Shown in pieces: positions 1-10,635 of a stretch of 28,820 bases of DNA. Below the pieces are notes generated by a model. It ran no database searches, had not been told where the DNA came from, and was given only the letters and a program-made list of their open reading frames with translations. Both the position numbers and the translations under genes were made by a program. Numbering within the stretch: the stretch's first letter is position 1; each line of letters opens with the position of its first letter. Source of the DNA: Chytridium lagenaria (Eukaryota > Chytridiomycota > Chytridiomycetes > Chytridiales > Chytridiaceae); the NCBI GenBank assembly GCA_025449115.1, contig JAHLKC010000250.1, positions 1-28,820 of the forward strand, written 5' to 3'.

Positions 1-579
1 TTTCTATACTACCCGACTTTTATCACACGCTTACCATCTCGTTCTCTATTCTTGTTTGTTTCGTTCTTTCCGCTTTTATAGCCTATACCTTCACCGCTCA
101 TACCTTCTCATAACTCTATGCGCTCCAATATCCGATGACCTCCTTTGACCTTTTGCCCCCTTTTTATGTTCTGTCGCTATATATATAGATTCCATTAAAT
201 TTTGTTTTTTTTCACTCGTTATTCTTCATTACTTTTTTGATAGTTTGCTTGGAAATGCTAGATTTTGAGTGCGATGGAGGAGGGACTTCAGGAGAATAGT
301 AATACGGTACAGATTTGATGGTTACCCTGCGGTGAGAATTAAAGTTTAGAAACCGAGACACTGGTTCATGTGTGACGTGAGGAGTACTATTTTTGGTAAA
401 GAAAGACTCCAGAAAAAAAAAGGAATCTTGTCAAAGACGGCTCACTGTCACTGATCTCCGTCATTCCCGCCGTCATTCCCGCTGTCAAACCTTCGATTTG
501 ACACCGTTCGCAACTCAGTCATGTCACTGTCGTCGGGCCTGTCATCCATCTCGTCCCTCCCCATCCACCACCACCCTAC
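1..579. other. 5' intergenic region, no gene seen
   Basis: This is the leader and promoter side of the BOR1-like gene. It is T- and pyrimidine-rich at the left and has no reading frame with recognisable protein similarity on either strand. An ATG at 521 opens a frame that overlaps the transporter start but shows no family match, so it is treated as a shadow or upstream ORF. Confidence 0.5.
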
Positions 580-2275
580 ATGTCTCGTTTCGCAAAGGAT
601 GTCCGTCAAGAACTCTCCTCCCGTCTCCGCATCTACCTCTCCGATTACACCGACCACTGGAACGACAAACGCGTCTGGGCAGCCAGCGTCTTCATGTTTT
701 TCGCAACCATTGCTCCAGCCATCACGTTCGCCGCCTTTCTTTCCGATAAAACCAATGCCATGATCGGCGTTACAGAGGTTCTCCTTTCAACAGCTATGAA
801 TGGGGTGTTGTTTTCAGTGTTTGCAGGACAACCGCTTGTGATTGTTGGAGTTACAGGACCTATAGCATATTCACCGTCACTGTTTATGTGTTATGTGAAC
901 GTCTGGGGGTTCCCTTTCTGCCGTTCTTGAGTTGTACACATCTTGGGCAGCTGGGATGCATGTGATGCTGGCTGTCACCGGATCCTGTCGCCTCGTGCGG
1001 CATGTTACAAGATTCACAGGAGAGATCTTTGGGTTTCTGATTGCCTGCGTCTACATCTGGAGTGGGATCAAAGAGTTGACCAAACCTTTTTCATCGTCGT
1101 CCTTAGAGACTGGTCTCCTCAGTCTCCTATTCGGTCTGGCCACGTTTGCGGGTGCGCTGTATCTATCAACAGCAAGACGATGGTCCGTCTTTATAAAGGT
1201 CATACGCGGCCTTATCGCCGATTACGCTATCCCCTCTCTGTCATCGCCGCAACAGTCATCTCATCCACCATCCCCCGTCTCCGCGAAACCGCTCTGGAAC
1301 GCCTCAAAGTTCCCTCTGCGTCTCCGTTTCTCACTCCTACAACAACCACGCGTTCCTGGTTCATAAACCTCTCCCTTCTCTCCACCTCCTCCATTTTCCT
1401 CGCCGCGGTCCCAGGCGCGATTCTCACCGTCCTGATCTTCTTTGATCACAATGTCTCTGCACTCCTCTCGCAACGACCAGAACACAATCTTAAAAAACCA
1501 TTGACCTACAATTACGATTTTTTTATCGTTGGGCTTACCATGATACCGACAGCGCTTTTGGGACTTCCTGTTGCGCATGGCTTGATCCCTCAAGCCCCTC
1601 TCCATGTTCGTGCGCTCGCTAAAATCCGTCGAGTGCCATCCATTCATAACCCAAGCGTCACTGTAGAAGTATGGGACCGGGTTGCCGAACAACGTTGGAG
1701 CAACCTCGCCCAATCCGCGATGGTGTTTATCGTTCTCATCCCCCCTGTTCTCGGTCTTCTCGGTCAAATTCCACGTGCAGTCCTTGCCGGGTTGTTCTTG
1801 TACATGGGTGTAAGCAGTTTCTCGGGGAACCAATTTTTCGCAAGGATCATGTTGATATTCACAGATAAAACGTTTCGCGAGACCGTATTCCCGTTGATTC
1901 GAAGGGTTCTATGAGTGCATGTGTGAAGCTTACAATTGTTCAGATTGTGTTTTTGGCGGGGACACTTGCGGTAACGGAATCGGATGGACCTGTGGCGTTG
2001 ACCTTTCCGATTTTCATTATTGCGTTGGTGCCTTTACGTATGTATGTGTTGCCGTGGGTTATTGGGAGGAAGGAGTTGGAGTTGTTGGATGCGGATGAGG
2101 ATAGGGATGGGGTGGTAGAGGATAAGGGGTTGTGGCCGAGGCTGTAACTGCTGCCGGGGAGGTGGAGGGAGATGGGCTTGGTGGTGGGGAGGCGGATATG
2201 GGGATTATGACGGGGATGGGGGGTATGGAATTGGGGAGGGTTGCATCCCCGACCTTCCGCGCGATCTTTGAATGA
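580..2275 (+). CDS. BOR1: BOR1/SLC4-like anion (borate/bicarbonate) transporter, frameshifted
   Basis: This is a polytopic membrane transporter of the SLC4 (HCO3-/borate) family; yeast Bor1 exports borate at the plasma membrane. The N-terminus matches the family closely: a short cytosolic start, then SDYTDHWNDK, the first membrane helices with PAITFAAFLSDKT, IGVTEVLLSTA and GQPLVIVGVTGPI. Later come RHVTRFTGEIFG, FFDHNVSALLSQ (about residue 286), HGLIPQAPLH (about 333) and IPRAVLAGLFLYMG. No intron is needed. The frame steps back by one at about 905, 935, 1229 and 1910, each repaired by one extra G or C in a run. The visible frame stops at 2147, but one more G near 2143 opens a polar tail ending at 2275. 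Total length would be about 567 aa, close to yeast Bor1. Substrate (borate or bicarbonate) cannot be told from sequence. The family is nearly certain; the exact C-terminus is not. Confidence 0.85.
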
Positions 2276-2494
2276 TGAGGAGGTGACGTTGGGGATGTTA
2301 CAATAATGAAATCTCGTAGTTAAAAGTGTTTGTACTTAATTTATGTAATTATCTAATTAAAGTGCGACATAAGGCCGCAATGTTGTGAAAGCACTCAATT
2401 TTCCATTTACTTATCTTTAAACCATGCATCTTTATTGCTGTCAATAGTTACATAAAATAGAAGCGAAGAAAAGAATACGAAAAGAACTTTTGGC

Positions 2495-4736
2495 TCAAAA
2501 GGAGAACCTTAAAATGTAAGACTCAATCTTTACGCCGCACCCAACAGTTTGCACTAAAGCCCTCCACCAAACCGCCGCCACAACACCCACCACAAGAACC
2601 GAGACCATCCTCCACCCAAGAGTCCCACTCCCACTCTTCATTGCCGCCTCCCTGATCGCCTCCTCCCAAATCGCTCTATTGACATACTTGGGCTTCGGTT
2701 TCCGTTTTTGTTGGTCATCAGCTGCAACGACGCCACCAAAGAGGTCGATGCGGGGAGGAGGGAGACGGTGGGTAGGGTAGCCGCCGTTAGGCATGATGGG
2801 GAAGGGACAGGTGATGGCGCCAATGGATTCGGCGGCTTGGAGACCGGACGTGAGGCCATCCTCTGTATATAGAGAAAGATCATATTAGATTGTGTGCCGC
2901 GCAAACATTAGAGAGAGAATTACGAACCGTGGAATCCGTAGTTGGTCCAAGCGCCTGCAAACGTAACGCCCTTCTTATTTTGAATGGAGTTTAAGTTATC
3001 TTGCGCTGCAATCGTCTGCGCATAAATATTAGTTTTACGTATATGTAGTAGTTAAACCTCGGGCGAGTATAAAGGATGCGTGTAGTCCCATTCACCGAGT
3101 ACGGTTTTTGGGTCAGGCTCAACGAGGGGATTCATAGTGACGAAAACCTGGCCGTAAACCTTAGGATTGATGTATGGTTGAAGCCGGTTCATCCAATACG
3201 TCAAACACATGGACTGAGATCGAGTTTCGTCCTCAATACGTGTCATATAATTCCAGCTAGACCATGCGAGGCGACGTTTGGGCATAAGCTAATACATCAA
3301 AGGAGTTAAATAGGAAAAACACACAATATGAGACGAACCTTGCGGTCGCGATGAAGAATAGCACGATTATTGACAAACTTGATGGATCCAAGGATCCGTT
3401 TCTCGTCTTCCGTGGCTTGGTCCCCAAGGATTTTGAGAGCCTGGTCGGAGTGGGTCGCAAAAATAACGTGGTCGTATTTTTCGACAACATTGTTGGCGTC
3501 AGTGACAATAAGCTGAACATCACCGCTAGAGCTAGTGACTCTCTTGACGGAGGTGACTGGGGTACTTAACCGAGCATCAGGGACCATAGATAAGACGCGT
3601 TCGACGTATTCTCGGCTGTTTTCAAATCATTAGAATTGTTAAAAATGCGATAAAGAGGAAGAATATGTGCTGACCTTCCGTTGTAAACGGTCCTCCACTT
3701 GGGACGGCCGCCAATTTGAAGCATAATATGATTCCTCATGAAACGGACAAGGGTCAGGAGGGGAAACTTGTCAAAGGCCATGTTGGCGGGTGTGGACCAG
3801 ATAGCGGCAGTCATAGGAAGAACATAGTTCTCGTAAAAGAATCGAGAGTATCCAAACTTTTAAAGAATTCACCAAGAGTCATGCTGGCAAATGGGTGTAC
3901 TTGAGAGATATTAGATATAAGAGTTAAACAGAAATGAAACAAAAAGTAATATACTTACCTTTCTTATCATCAGGTCCAGTCTCCCTCAACCGACCCTCTT
4001 CATCAAATTGAAGGCTATCCGCCTCCTCAGCGATAGTAGCAGCTTGACGATGGAATCGAATGATCTGGTAAATCATACTATACATGCCCAAAGTATCATC
4101 GTGACCATGACCAATGGAAGGATATTCTTGCTGCGCAAATACCGTGTTCAGGTTATCTCCGGACCATTCAAGGTCTCCGTCATTTCGGGAGACAGAGAAA
4201 CTCATGTCAGAGCGTTGTAGTGGGACCTTAATCTCTTGAAGGAAGTTGAGAAGTTGGGGTCTACGGCGCGTATCAGCGGGTCGTTCGTGACGCAAGAGAG
4301 ATAACATGGATACTTACAAGTGACAGGGTTGCAAACAATGAAGCCTGTGTCAACACCTGTTTTTTGTTCGGGGTCTTTGAGAGAGGGAACGTCGACTGTG
4401 TGGGTGTGCCCGCCAAAATAGTCCCTGCCTCGTAGATCGTGACGTTGAACTTTTCAGGTCTCTTGCGAGAAGCCATGCGGCGCCGAGGCCAGCGACGCCG
4501 GAGCCCTGCAATCATTAAGAGGTCAAAGGTTAACGTTCGTTGATGAGTCATTGGCGCTGCTTGGAACATTTTGACATGACATGCGATACCCCTCTTAAGT
4601 CGCAAGGGAAGGCATGCAAAACGATGGATCAGAGATCCTGCCGATGACAGTACAGAGTAGGAAGAGGTAAGGAAAAGGGGTTACTCACGATGATGGCGAT
4701 GCGCTTTGGAGCAGCCTTGGTTTCAGAGGAGGGCAT
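2495..4736 (-). CDS. Flavin-containing amine-oxidase-like FAD/NAD(P)-binding oxidoreductase
   Basis: This is a predicted FAD-dependent oxidoreductase of the amine oxidase superfamily, the type encoded next to DUF1365 and CFA-like genes in bacteria. Eight exons are inferred: 4736-4689, 4505-4318, 4260-3959, 3899-3675, 3615-3339, 3288-3058, 3015-2928 and 2862-2495, giving about 575 aa. The first intron splits the dinucleotide fold just before GSGVAGLGAAWLL (GxGxxG). Family landmarks follow: TGFIVCNPVT, GYSRFFYENYVLPMTAAIW, IFATHSDQALKIL, and near the C-terminus GAWTNYGFH then EDGLTSGLQAAESIGA. A hydrophobic stretch (MVSVLVVGVVAAVWW) near the C-terminus may be a membrane anchor. Single-base deletions are inferred at about 4458, 4418, 4257 and 3860. 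It is divergent from the DUF1365 gene across 139 bp, suggesting shared control. Plant cyclopropane synthases carry a related FAD domain fused to CFA. The substrate is unknown; a membrane-lipid acyl chain is inferred. Confidence 0.85.
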
Positions 4737-4875
4737 GACGATGACGATGGATGTTTTTTATTCCGCAAAGAGAAAATACAACCTTGGACAAGCACCTTTC
4801 AAATATCTCAAGGAATATCCCAACGCCATCGGGGCTGCGGAGAAACCGCTTTTGACTTTTGACTCACCATCATCC
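4737..4875. promoter_or_regulatory. Divergent (bidirectional) promoter of the FAD oxidoreductase and DUF1365 genes
   Basis: Only 139 bp separate the two start codons, so both promoters and 5' leaders must lie here or overlap the genes. It contains a perfect tandem copy of a 7-base unit, TTTTGAC, at 4850-4863, just upstream of the DUF1365 start. No TATA box is evident. The shared-promoter role is inferred from spacing only. Confidence 0.55.
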
Positions 4876-6814
4876 ATGGCTGCTGCTGCTGCGACTTCGA
4901 CGGTAACGTCGTCATCCTCAACAGGGGCCATCGTTGTGGTATCACAGCGCTCTCTTCCCTCTTTTTACTTCACTGGGCGATTGCAAGATACATTCCGTCG
5001 CGCCAAATGGTGGGCTGGCGTCCTTCTCTCACGTCGAAGTCACCAAGACCTCATCGCCTTTACGTTGGAAAGACCACCCATGCAAGGATAGAGCCTGCAG
5101 CACATACGTTGCGTACCCTGTCTTTACTTTGGGATTAATTTGGATGCCGTAAAGTCGATAGGCTTGGGATGGCTGTTGGGTGTGGACCGTTGGGGTGTTT
5201 TCTCCATAAAGACGATGGATTTCTTGGGACCAGTACCTGGTATAAGTAGGGACGATGAGGCTGAGAAAAACGTAACGATTAAACAAAGGTTGCTGGAGCA
5301 TCTAAACAAGTTTGTAAGTTGACTCCTGTTTTTTGTACCAGTTTCGCTGATCGTATTTGAAGGAGTACCCAGCTCCGAAATTGGCGAGGTAGAACTTGTG
5401 ACGATGCCACGATTCTTTGGCTTCGCATTCAACCCCCTAAATACCTACTACTGCTTTGAACCGGTAAAATCGAATAGTGATGCCAAGCCACGTCTCCGCG
5501 CCACTCTGTTGGAAGTTAACAATACCTTTGGAGAGCGACATTTGTACCTTTGCGATGACCGAAACTCAATAGAAACGACGAGACAGGGGTGAGGCCGAAT
5601 TATTGACTTCAAAACCATAACTTATCATATTTCCAGATATGACTCGATCACGAAGTCAAACGGTCTTTCCACGTCTCCCCATTTAATAACCGGACGGGTG
5701 TCTATGAAGCACATCTCCACGATCCAAGGGATAATCGCATGGATGTGGCTCTCATTCTCCGCAAGTATGGTCCGGAACCCACAGAGCCTTTGAGGAAATA
5801 ACCGCTTCACTCCACTCTACAACCGCGAAACACTTCTACGCAAGGGTTTCGCACCAGCATATCCTTTAAACTGGCATCATTGGTGCATCTGCTTGCCGTG
5901 CATCCGATTACGCCGCTGATGACGTTGCCGAGATTATGTATGAGGCCTGCGTTTAGCATACAAGAAGGGTTGCCTGTATACCAGAGACCGAATCCGTCAA
6001 AGTGGGAATGAGGGTGGTGAACCATCGTCAGGAAGAAGCTTGACTCATTCCAAAAAGTATGTTACTATATTCTTGCATGTGGAAATAATCTCAAGCTAAC
6101 GTTGTTTCTGATGCGTTTCAGGTACAGCGAGATTGTCGTGCTCGACCATCTCCAATCCCAAAGTACACTTCATAACATCCCCATCCAACTCCATGTAATG
6201 AACAACCTATCAAGACCATTCACCCGCGTCCGTCAACCCCACCGTCCTCACCTTTCATAAAGGGTGACGATGAGAACCGCCCTATCAGTCTCTACATTTC
6301 CAGCCCCAACTTTTTCCTACGCCTCTCATGGATGGCACTACATTGGCGTGCCCTATCCACCACGTTTGCAAGGGGGGACTGGACAACGACGAAAGCAGAT
6401 TAGTGAGATTCCTCAATCTTATGCTTGCCACAGAGAAGAGCTCAACGAAGAAGGACATGAGTTCGATTGTTTTACGGGGGCGAGAAGGCGGTATCATGGG
6501 TTGGTGGAGTATCTCCGTTCAGGTCGCATAAGTGGCAGAAGGTAGTGGAGGTGCCTGAGGTGGTCTTCGCAGGCAGTGAAGATTGCGTGGGGTGTTGCGA
6601 CAGTGTGGGATGGAAGAGAAGTGGTTTGCGCTACTACAGTATTTGTGAGAGATCATATTCCATTGCAGAGAGGGTTGCAGATATGGTTTCTGAAGCCATG
6701 AAAGACGACAGCAAAATCGTGGATGAGGAGGGGGAGGCGGGGAAGTTGTTAGGAGAGTTTGGCGATGAAATTCCTGGCTTGGAGAGGGAGAAGTTGAGAA
6801 CACTAGAGTTTTGA
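4876..6814 (+). CDS. DUF1365 family protein with N-terminal membrane helix
   Basis: DUF1365 has no established enzyme activity to my knowledge; its genes sit beside CFA-like methyltransferases and FAD oxidoreductases. The chosen ATG starts a short Ala/Ser/Thr-rich leader followed by a membrane helix (GAIVVV, then ITALSSLFLLHWAIARY). The domain then begins with RLYVGKTTHARIEP and continues through DAVKSIGLGWLLGVDRWGVF, TMPRFFGFAFNPLNTYYCF, LEVNNTFGERHLYLC, KRSFHVSPFNNRTG and APAYPLNWHH, the conserved core. Exons are about 4876-5313, 5363-5588, 5637-6056 and 6122-6814; introns are 48-65 nt, and the third has a CTAAC branch site. Many single-base breaks are inferred (about 4940, 5110, 5130, 5313, 5650, 5800, 5880, 6250, 6700). 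After the core, a weakly recognised region reads SISSP-like text, then an acidic end LEREKLRTLEF. Length is about 590 aa. The domain is certain; the far C-terminal frame choice is tentative. Confidence 0.8.
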
Positions 6815-6878
6815 GAGCGTTTAGAACGGTTGTTGGAGAACCGAGGTCGTTTTGAGATACTCCTTCACTCTTTTTCTT

Positions 6879-6884
6879 ATTAAA
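6879..6884 (+). terminator. Possible polyadenylation hexamer ATTAAA of the DUF1365 gene
   Basis: An ATTAAA hexamer sits 65 bp after the stop at 6814 in an AT-rich context. Fungal polyadenylation signals are loose, so this is only a candidate. Confidence 0.3.
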
Positions 6885-6933
6885 CAAAGTTGGTTTACTT
6901 TATTTCGTTTTCATGATGAATGTAAAAGTCTGA

Positions 6934-6969
6934 ACGCGTTAATCCGTGACGCGTAACAAACGAACGCGT
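6934..6969. promoter_or_regulatory. Three ACGCGT motifs at 15-bp spacing (MCB-like)
   Basis: The hexamer ACGCGT occurs at 6934, 6949 and 6964, about 170-200 bp upstream of the methyltransferase start. In yeasts this hexamer is the MluI cell-cycle box bound by the MBF (Mbp1-Swi6) factor. The sequences between copies are not alike, so this is not simply a tandem duplication of a 15-mer. Binding is inferred, not shown. Confidence 0.45.
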
Positions 6970-7135
6970 CTGTTAGCCCTTCCGACCGAACAAATGCGAT
7001 CCAATCGGACGCTCTTGCTGATCACGTCGTACAAGGAAGATCCCCGCATTTTGTCATTTTCTTGGAATAATTAATGCGGAAAAATTCAGATTTGGGCTTA
7101 AATCCATCCCAGATTCCAACAAGGAAACAACAACC

Positions 7136-8431
7136 ATGACCGCCGTTATCATTCCCGCAACAAAGTCCACCTCCCTCGCCTCTTACTACGAACCCCTCCT
7201 CGACGGTGGCTACCTCCCCGACTTTGTCCTCCGTCGTGGCATCCGTCACCTCCTCTCCCGTCGCAAGTCCCAACTCACCCACCCCTCCATCACCATCGCC
7301 AACGACGTCAAAACCGCCTACATTGCCTCCCTCCGCGAAAAAGCCACCATCGCTATCAATACCAAAGAGGCGAATGAACAACACTATGAGGTTCCCACTG
7401 AGTTCTTCAAGTTACATTTGGGACAGCGTATGAAGTATTCGTCGTGCTTTTATGAGGATGGTGCGGAGACGCTGGAGGAGGCTGAGGACGCTATGTTGAA
7501 ATTGTATGCGGAAAGGGCTGAGATTGTTGATGGGATGAGTATCTTGGAGTTGGGGTGTGGGTGGGGATCGTTGTGCCTTTATCTTGCAGAGGTTGGTGTT
7601 TCTTTTTTTGCCCACTGTTCATCTTTAGGTGTATCAAAGAATCTATTATATTCTGTGATTCTCGAAACATGATCGAAGCTCCATGATGTCATTCCTTCGC
7701 ACTCCTATTCCACTTTTAACTGACTCCTTGCATGCATACAGAAATTCCCCAACTCGTCTGTAACGGGTCTTTCCAACTCTAACGGACAGCGAGAATACAT
7801 CACTCGCATCGCCAAAGAAAAAGGGTCTCAAAAACATCACCATATCACCGCCGACATCAACGAATTTACTTTTGAATCCGGAAAAAATGTAATCCGATTT
7901 TCTACTTCCCGCATCTAACCTAAACAATCTCTCCAACCCAGCTTTGACCGCATCGTCTCCATTGAAATGTTCGAGCATATGAAAAACTTTGCCAGTCTTT
8001 TCAAAAAGGTCTCTTCCTGGCTCACCCCCGAAACCGGCCGTCTCTTTGTCCACGTCTTTGCCCACGCCAACATGCCCTACGATTTCAAGACCGAAGACGA
8101 CAACTCCTGGATGGCTCGTAATTTCTTCACAGGCGGTACAATGCCCTCGCAAGATCTTTTCCTCTGGTTCCAAGACCACCTCTGTGTTCTCAACAGATGG
8201 ACGTGGATGGTCGGAATTATGGCAAGACGAGCGAGGAGTGGTTAAAGAGGCTTGATGCGGTCAAGAAGGATGCGTTACCGATTTTAGCGAAATGTTATGG
8301 GGGAGAGAGGAAGGAATAAGTGGTTTCAGAGGTGGAGGTGTTTTATATGAGTGTTGCAGATTGTTTAATTATGAGGAGGGACAGGAGTGTGTGTTGTGCA
8401 TTACTTGTTTAAGAGGCAGAGCGGTGTTTAA
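7136..8431 (+). CDS. CNMT/CFA-like class I SAM-dependent methyltransferase
   Basis: This belongs to the CFA/coclaurine-N-methyltransferase-like branch of SAM methyltransferases, widespread in bacteria and of uncertain substrate. The order of motifs fits the family end to end: LLDGGYLPDFVLRRGIRHLL near the start, NEQHYEVPTEFFKLHLG and MKYSSCFYEDG, SAM motif I ILELGCGWGSL (about residue 136), ITADINEF, SIEMFEHM, then WMARNFFTGGTMPSQDLFL. Exons are 7136-7591, 7742-7888 and 7942-8431; the second intron has a CTAAC branch site. The apparent stop after about 8240 is a one-base break. The tail then reads through KTSEEWLKRLDAVKKDALPI, NKWFQRWR, and finally VHYLFKRQSGV before TAA, matching the usual family end. 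Other small indels are likely near 7830, 7885, 8318, 8332, 8363 and 8390. Length is about 360 aa. It follows DUF1365 on the same strand, supporting a common pathway. Confidence 0.82.
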
Positions 8432-9159
8432 AGCGATAGGTTTTATCTTATGAATGCTTTGGTCTTTTTTTTTCGTAAAGCCCTCCTTTGTTCTATCTCA
8501 GTCCACGTTTTCCTTTTTCCTACGCTTTCCCTTGCTGACTTTATGCACGCAACGTGGAATTTATTGCTTTATGTGACATTTTTTCAGTTTTTCAACAATA
8601 CACCTTATCTCTATCTCTTGATCTATGATCTTTACGTTGACTAATTTGTTACATCACTACATGTTTCCTTGACGCGTAACTTTGATAAAAGAGAAGAAGT
8701 GCAACGCAGTAAGATCAGTGTGCGAGTAGCAAATTCATGGATCACCGGCGCAATTTTAGACACTTTTTCTGACAGTTGTAGGAAGCAGTGAAGCACCACT
8801 AGCAGCGGATCCGCAACCGATTCATTGGTGATTAGGCAATTTCACTTCGCGTTTTTGGATTTTCTTTTTATGGTACGAAAGAGCCAACTGTGTTTAGAAA
8901 ACATAATATATTTCCAGCGTGGTTTTTTTAAATACAGAGAAGGCCTAGGCTTCAACGGATACGGCGAGAGTGTTGATAGTGAAAGCAAATCATATGGGGT
9001 GAATCAAAGAGGCATTTAGGGTTTTCAGCTGGAAGAGACAAGGTATGACGGATTGCTGATGACGTTGAAAACTGCTGCTCCTGTGGTTGTTGGTTTTTTT
9101 TTTCGGGTACGCGTGTGCGTGTGGTGCAGGTTGAAGTATGCGGTTGATAGAGAGGGTGC
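8432..9159. other. Intergenic region between convergent genes, no gene seen
   Basis: It lies between the 3' ends of the methyltransferase (+) and the DUF1295 gene (-). It is AT-rich, with T-runs near 8466 and 9093 and a short GT-rich stretch near 9110. Two small frames at 8450 and 8825 on the plus strand show no family resemblance or conserved motif. ACGCGT occurs at 8672 and 9109. Confidence 0.4.
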
Positions 9160-10220
9160 TTAGACGGTGCTTTCTACTTCGATGGTACGGTAATTGGCGG
9201 GAGGTGATTTGGGAATGACGTCTTTTTTAGGGATCCAAGGGATGAATTTCGGTGTCCGAGCTTTGTATACTTGATAGTCTACATCAAACACAAGGAAAAA
9301 GAATGAGCGAAACCGGTTTTAAAAAAAATGCATTAAGGGAAGAGTAGACATACCAGGATTCGCTCCATACCGCTTCTCACTGCTTTCCTCCAAAAGTCTC
9401 ACTCCACTCACGAAATAGATGAGACAAAACACAAACACAGGGCTCACGATCGCGACCCACTGCCATGCTTCGGCAAACCCAGCTGTGCATAACACAAACA
9501 TGCCAGTCCAAAGAGTGACTTCACCAAAGTAGTTGGCGTAGCGGGAGTAGCGCCAAACACCGGTTTGAATGAAATCACGGGGGAACTTGTTTTTAAAGAT
9601 TTGTTTTTGAAAGTCGGCGGTGGTTTCAAAGGTGAAACCAAAGAGCCAAATTGCGAGGCCTACGTAGTCGGACCATATGAGGGAGCGTTGGGTGCCCGAA
9701 GGGTTGCCTTTTGAAAAGGGAGGAGAGTGAGATGAAGAGAAGATGTTGGTGGAATATGATGGGAGGTAGGAATAAGAGAGAAAAAAACTTGCAAAAGATA
9801 TTCACCTAGAACAACGAACGCTGCAAAGGCCGTCAAAAAGATCCACACGACCTGCAGAACCCAGGGTATCGAAAACTTAACAAAGTTCTCCTTGAGTTCA
9901 TCAAACCGCTTATCAGGTGTCCTCAACACCCTTAAAAACAAGAACCCTCCCAGTCTCGCACACCATACAAGCACGAGCACGGCCACAATGATCTGCCTTG
10001 CAGCAAGAGAAGATATACCATTGTCGATGGTTGGATCTGTCTGGTCGGATCGTCGCCATACTAGAGCGACAATGACACAGGTTGCATAGGTGAGCGCTCC
10101 GGAAAGGTCGTAGAGGACTTCGGTTTTGAGAATGGCGGAGATGATGTAGAAAACGAGTTGGATGGTGAAGTCGACTAAGAAGGTGGTGAGGAGGGATGAG
10201 CCGATTGCTGAGAAGGACAT
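9160..10220 (-). CDS. DUF1295 membrane protein (steroid 5-alpha-reductase-like fold)
   Basis: DUF1295 proteins are polytopic membrane proteins related to the C-terminal domain of steroid 5-alpha-reductases and isoprenylcysteine methyltransferases. A reductase-type role is presumed by relationship only. Three exons are inferred: 10220-9806, 9707-9354 and 9278-9160, giving 295 aa with no frameshift. The first exon encodes several membrane helices (FLVDFTIQLVFYIISAIL, IIVAVLVLVWCARLGGFLF). The hallmark follows in exon 2: GLAIWLFGFTFETTADFQK, then RYSRYANYFGEVTLW, then VSGVRLLEESSEKRYG. Exon 3 gives DYQVYKARTPKFIPW. The first intron donor was placed at VVL/GNP because it restores the conserved reading. 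An ATG immediately followed by SFSAIGSS is the only good start. It is convergent with the methyltransferase gene and shares its upstream region with the CFA gene. Confidence 0.88.
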
Positions 10221-10635
10221 TTTTGTTATTTTTGGATGTGCTCAACAGGGGGTAGATGTTAAGTATGAAGAAGTGGAGGTGATAATATCGTCTCCCTTTT
10301 TTGTAGTGAGCAAGAAATACTAATAAGTATAAAAAAGCGGCGTATCCTCTGATCCTCCCTTCTTTTTCAAATGTTTTTTAACCGCTCCCCTCTCGTGAGC
10401 AGAAGCAAGTCAAGTTTGTCGTCGGAGAAGTAAGAAGCTTATCCGCTTCATGAGAAGATGTTTTTTTTCCGCCCGTCCCTCTTCTCAAATCGACGATTTC
10501 CGAGGGTGTGTGACCCTAAAGAAGCTCTAGCCAATCAAAGCCAACTCCGGGTATTCCCCTAAATCTGAGTTTATCCGCCAAGGGCAGTCACCGATGGAGA
10601 CAGAGGGCGTCAAAGCCAAAGATGCAACCCATTCA
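10221..10635. other. Upstream region of the DUF1295 gene, no gene seen
   Basis: This is AT-rich non-coding sequence with a CCAAT pentamer near 10530 that could serve the DUF1295 promoter. No frame resembles a protein. It ends at the left target duplication of the MITE. Confidence 0.4.

Larger units (their letters stand above)
6815..7135. promoter_or_regulatory. Intergenic region between DUF1365 and the methyltransferase gene
   Basis: It holds the 3' end of the DUF1365 gene, with an ATTAAA hexamer at 6879-6884 about 65 bp after the stop, and the promoter of the next gene. Three ACGCGT palindromes lie at an exact 15-bp spacing (annotated separately), followed by a CCAAT box near 6998. No reading frame here looks coding. 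Confidence 0.5.

Noticed and set aside
393..763. Overlapping small frames on both strands at the BOR1 start
   Set aside because: They are shadows of the transporter frame and lack any family motif, whereas the frame from 580 matches SLC4 proteins.
580..2275. BOR1-like gene as a decayed pseudogene
   Set aside because: The breaks are all one lost G or C in runs, motifs are intact, and neighbouring genes including Hsp110 show the same pattern.
4690..5091. 133-codon plus-strand frame across the divergent promoter
   Set aside because: It joins antisense of exon 1 of the FAD gene, promoter and an off-frame part of DUF1365; the ATG at 4876 with one base repaired gives a membrane helix and the DUF1365 start instead.
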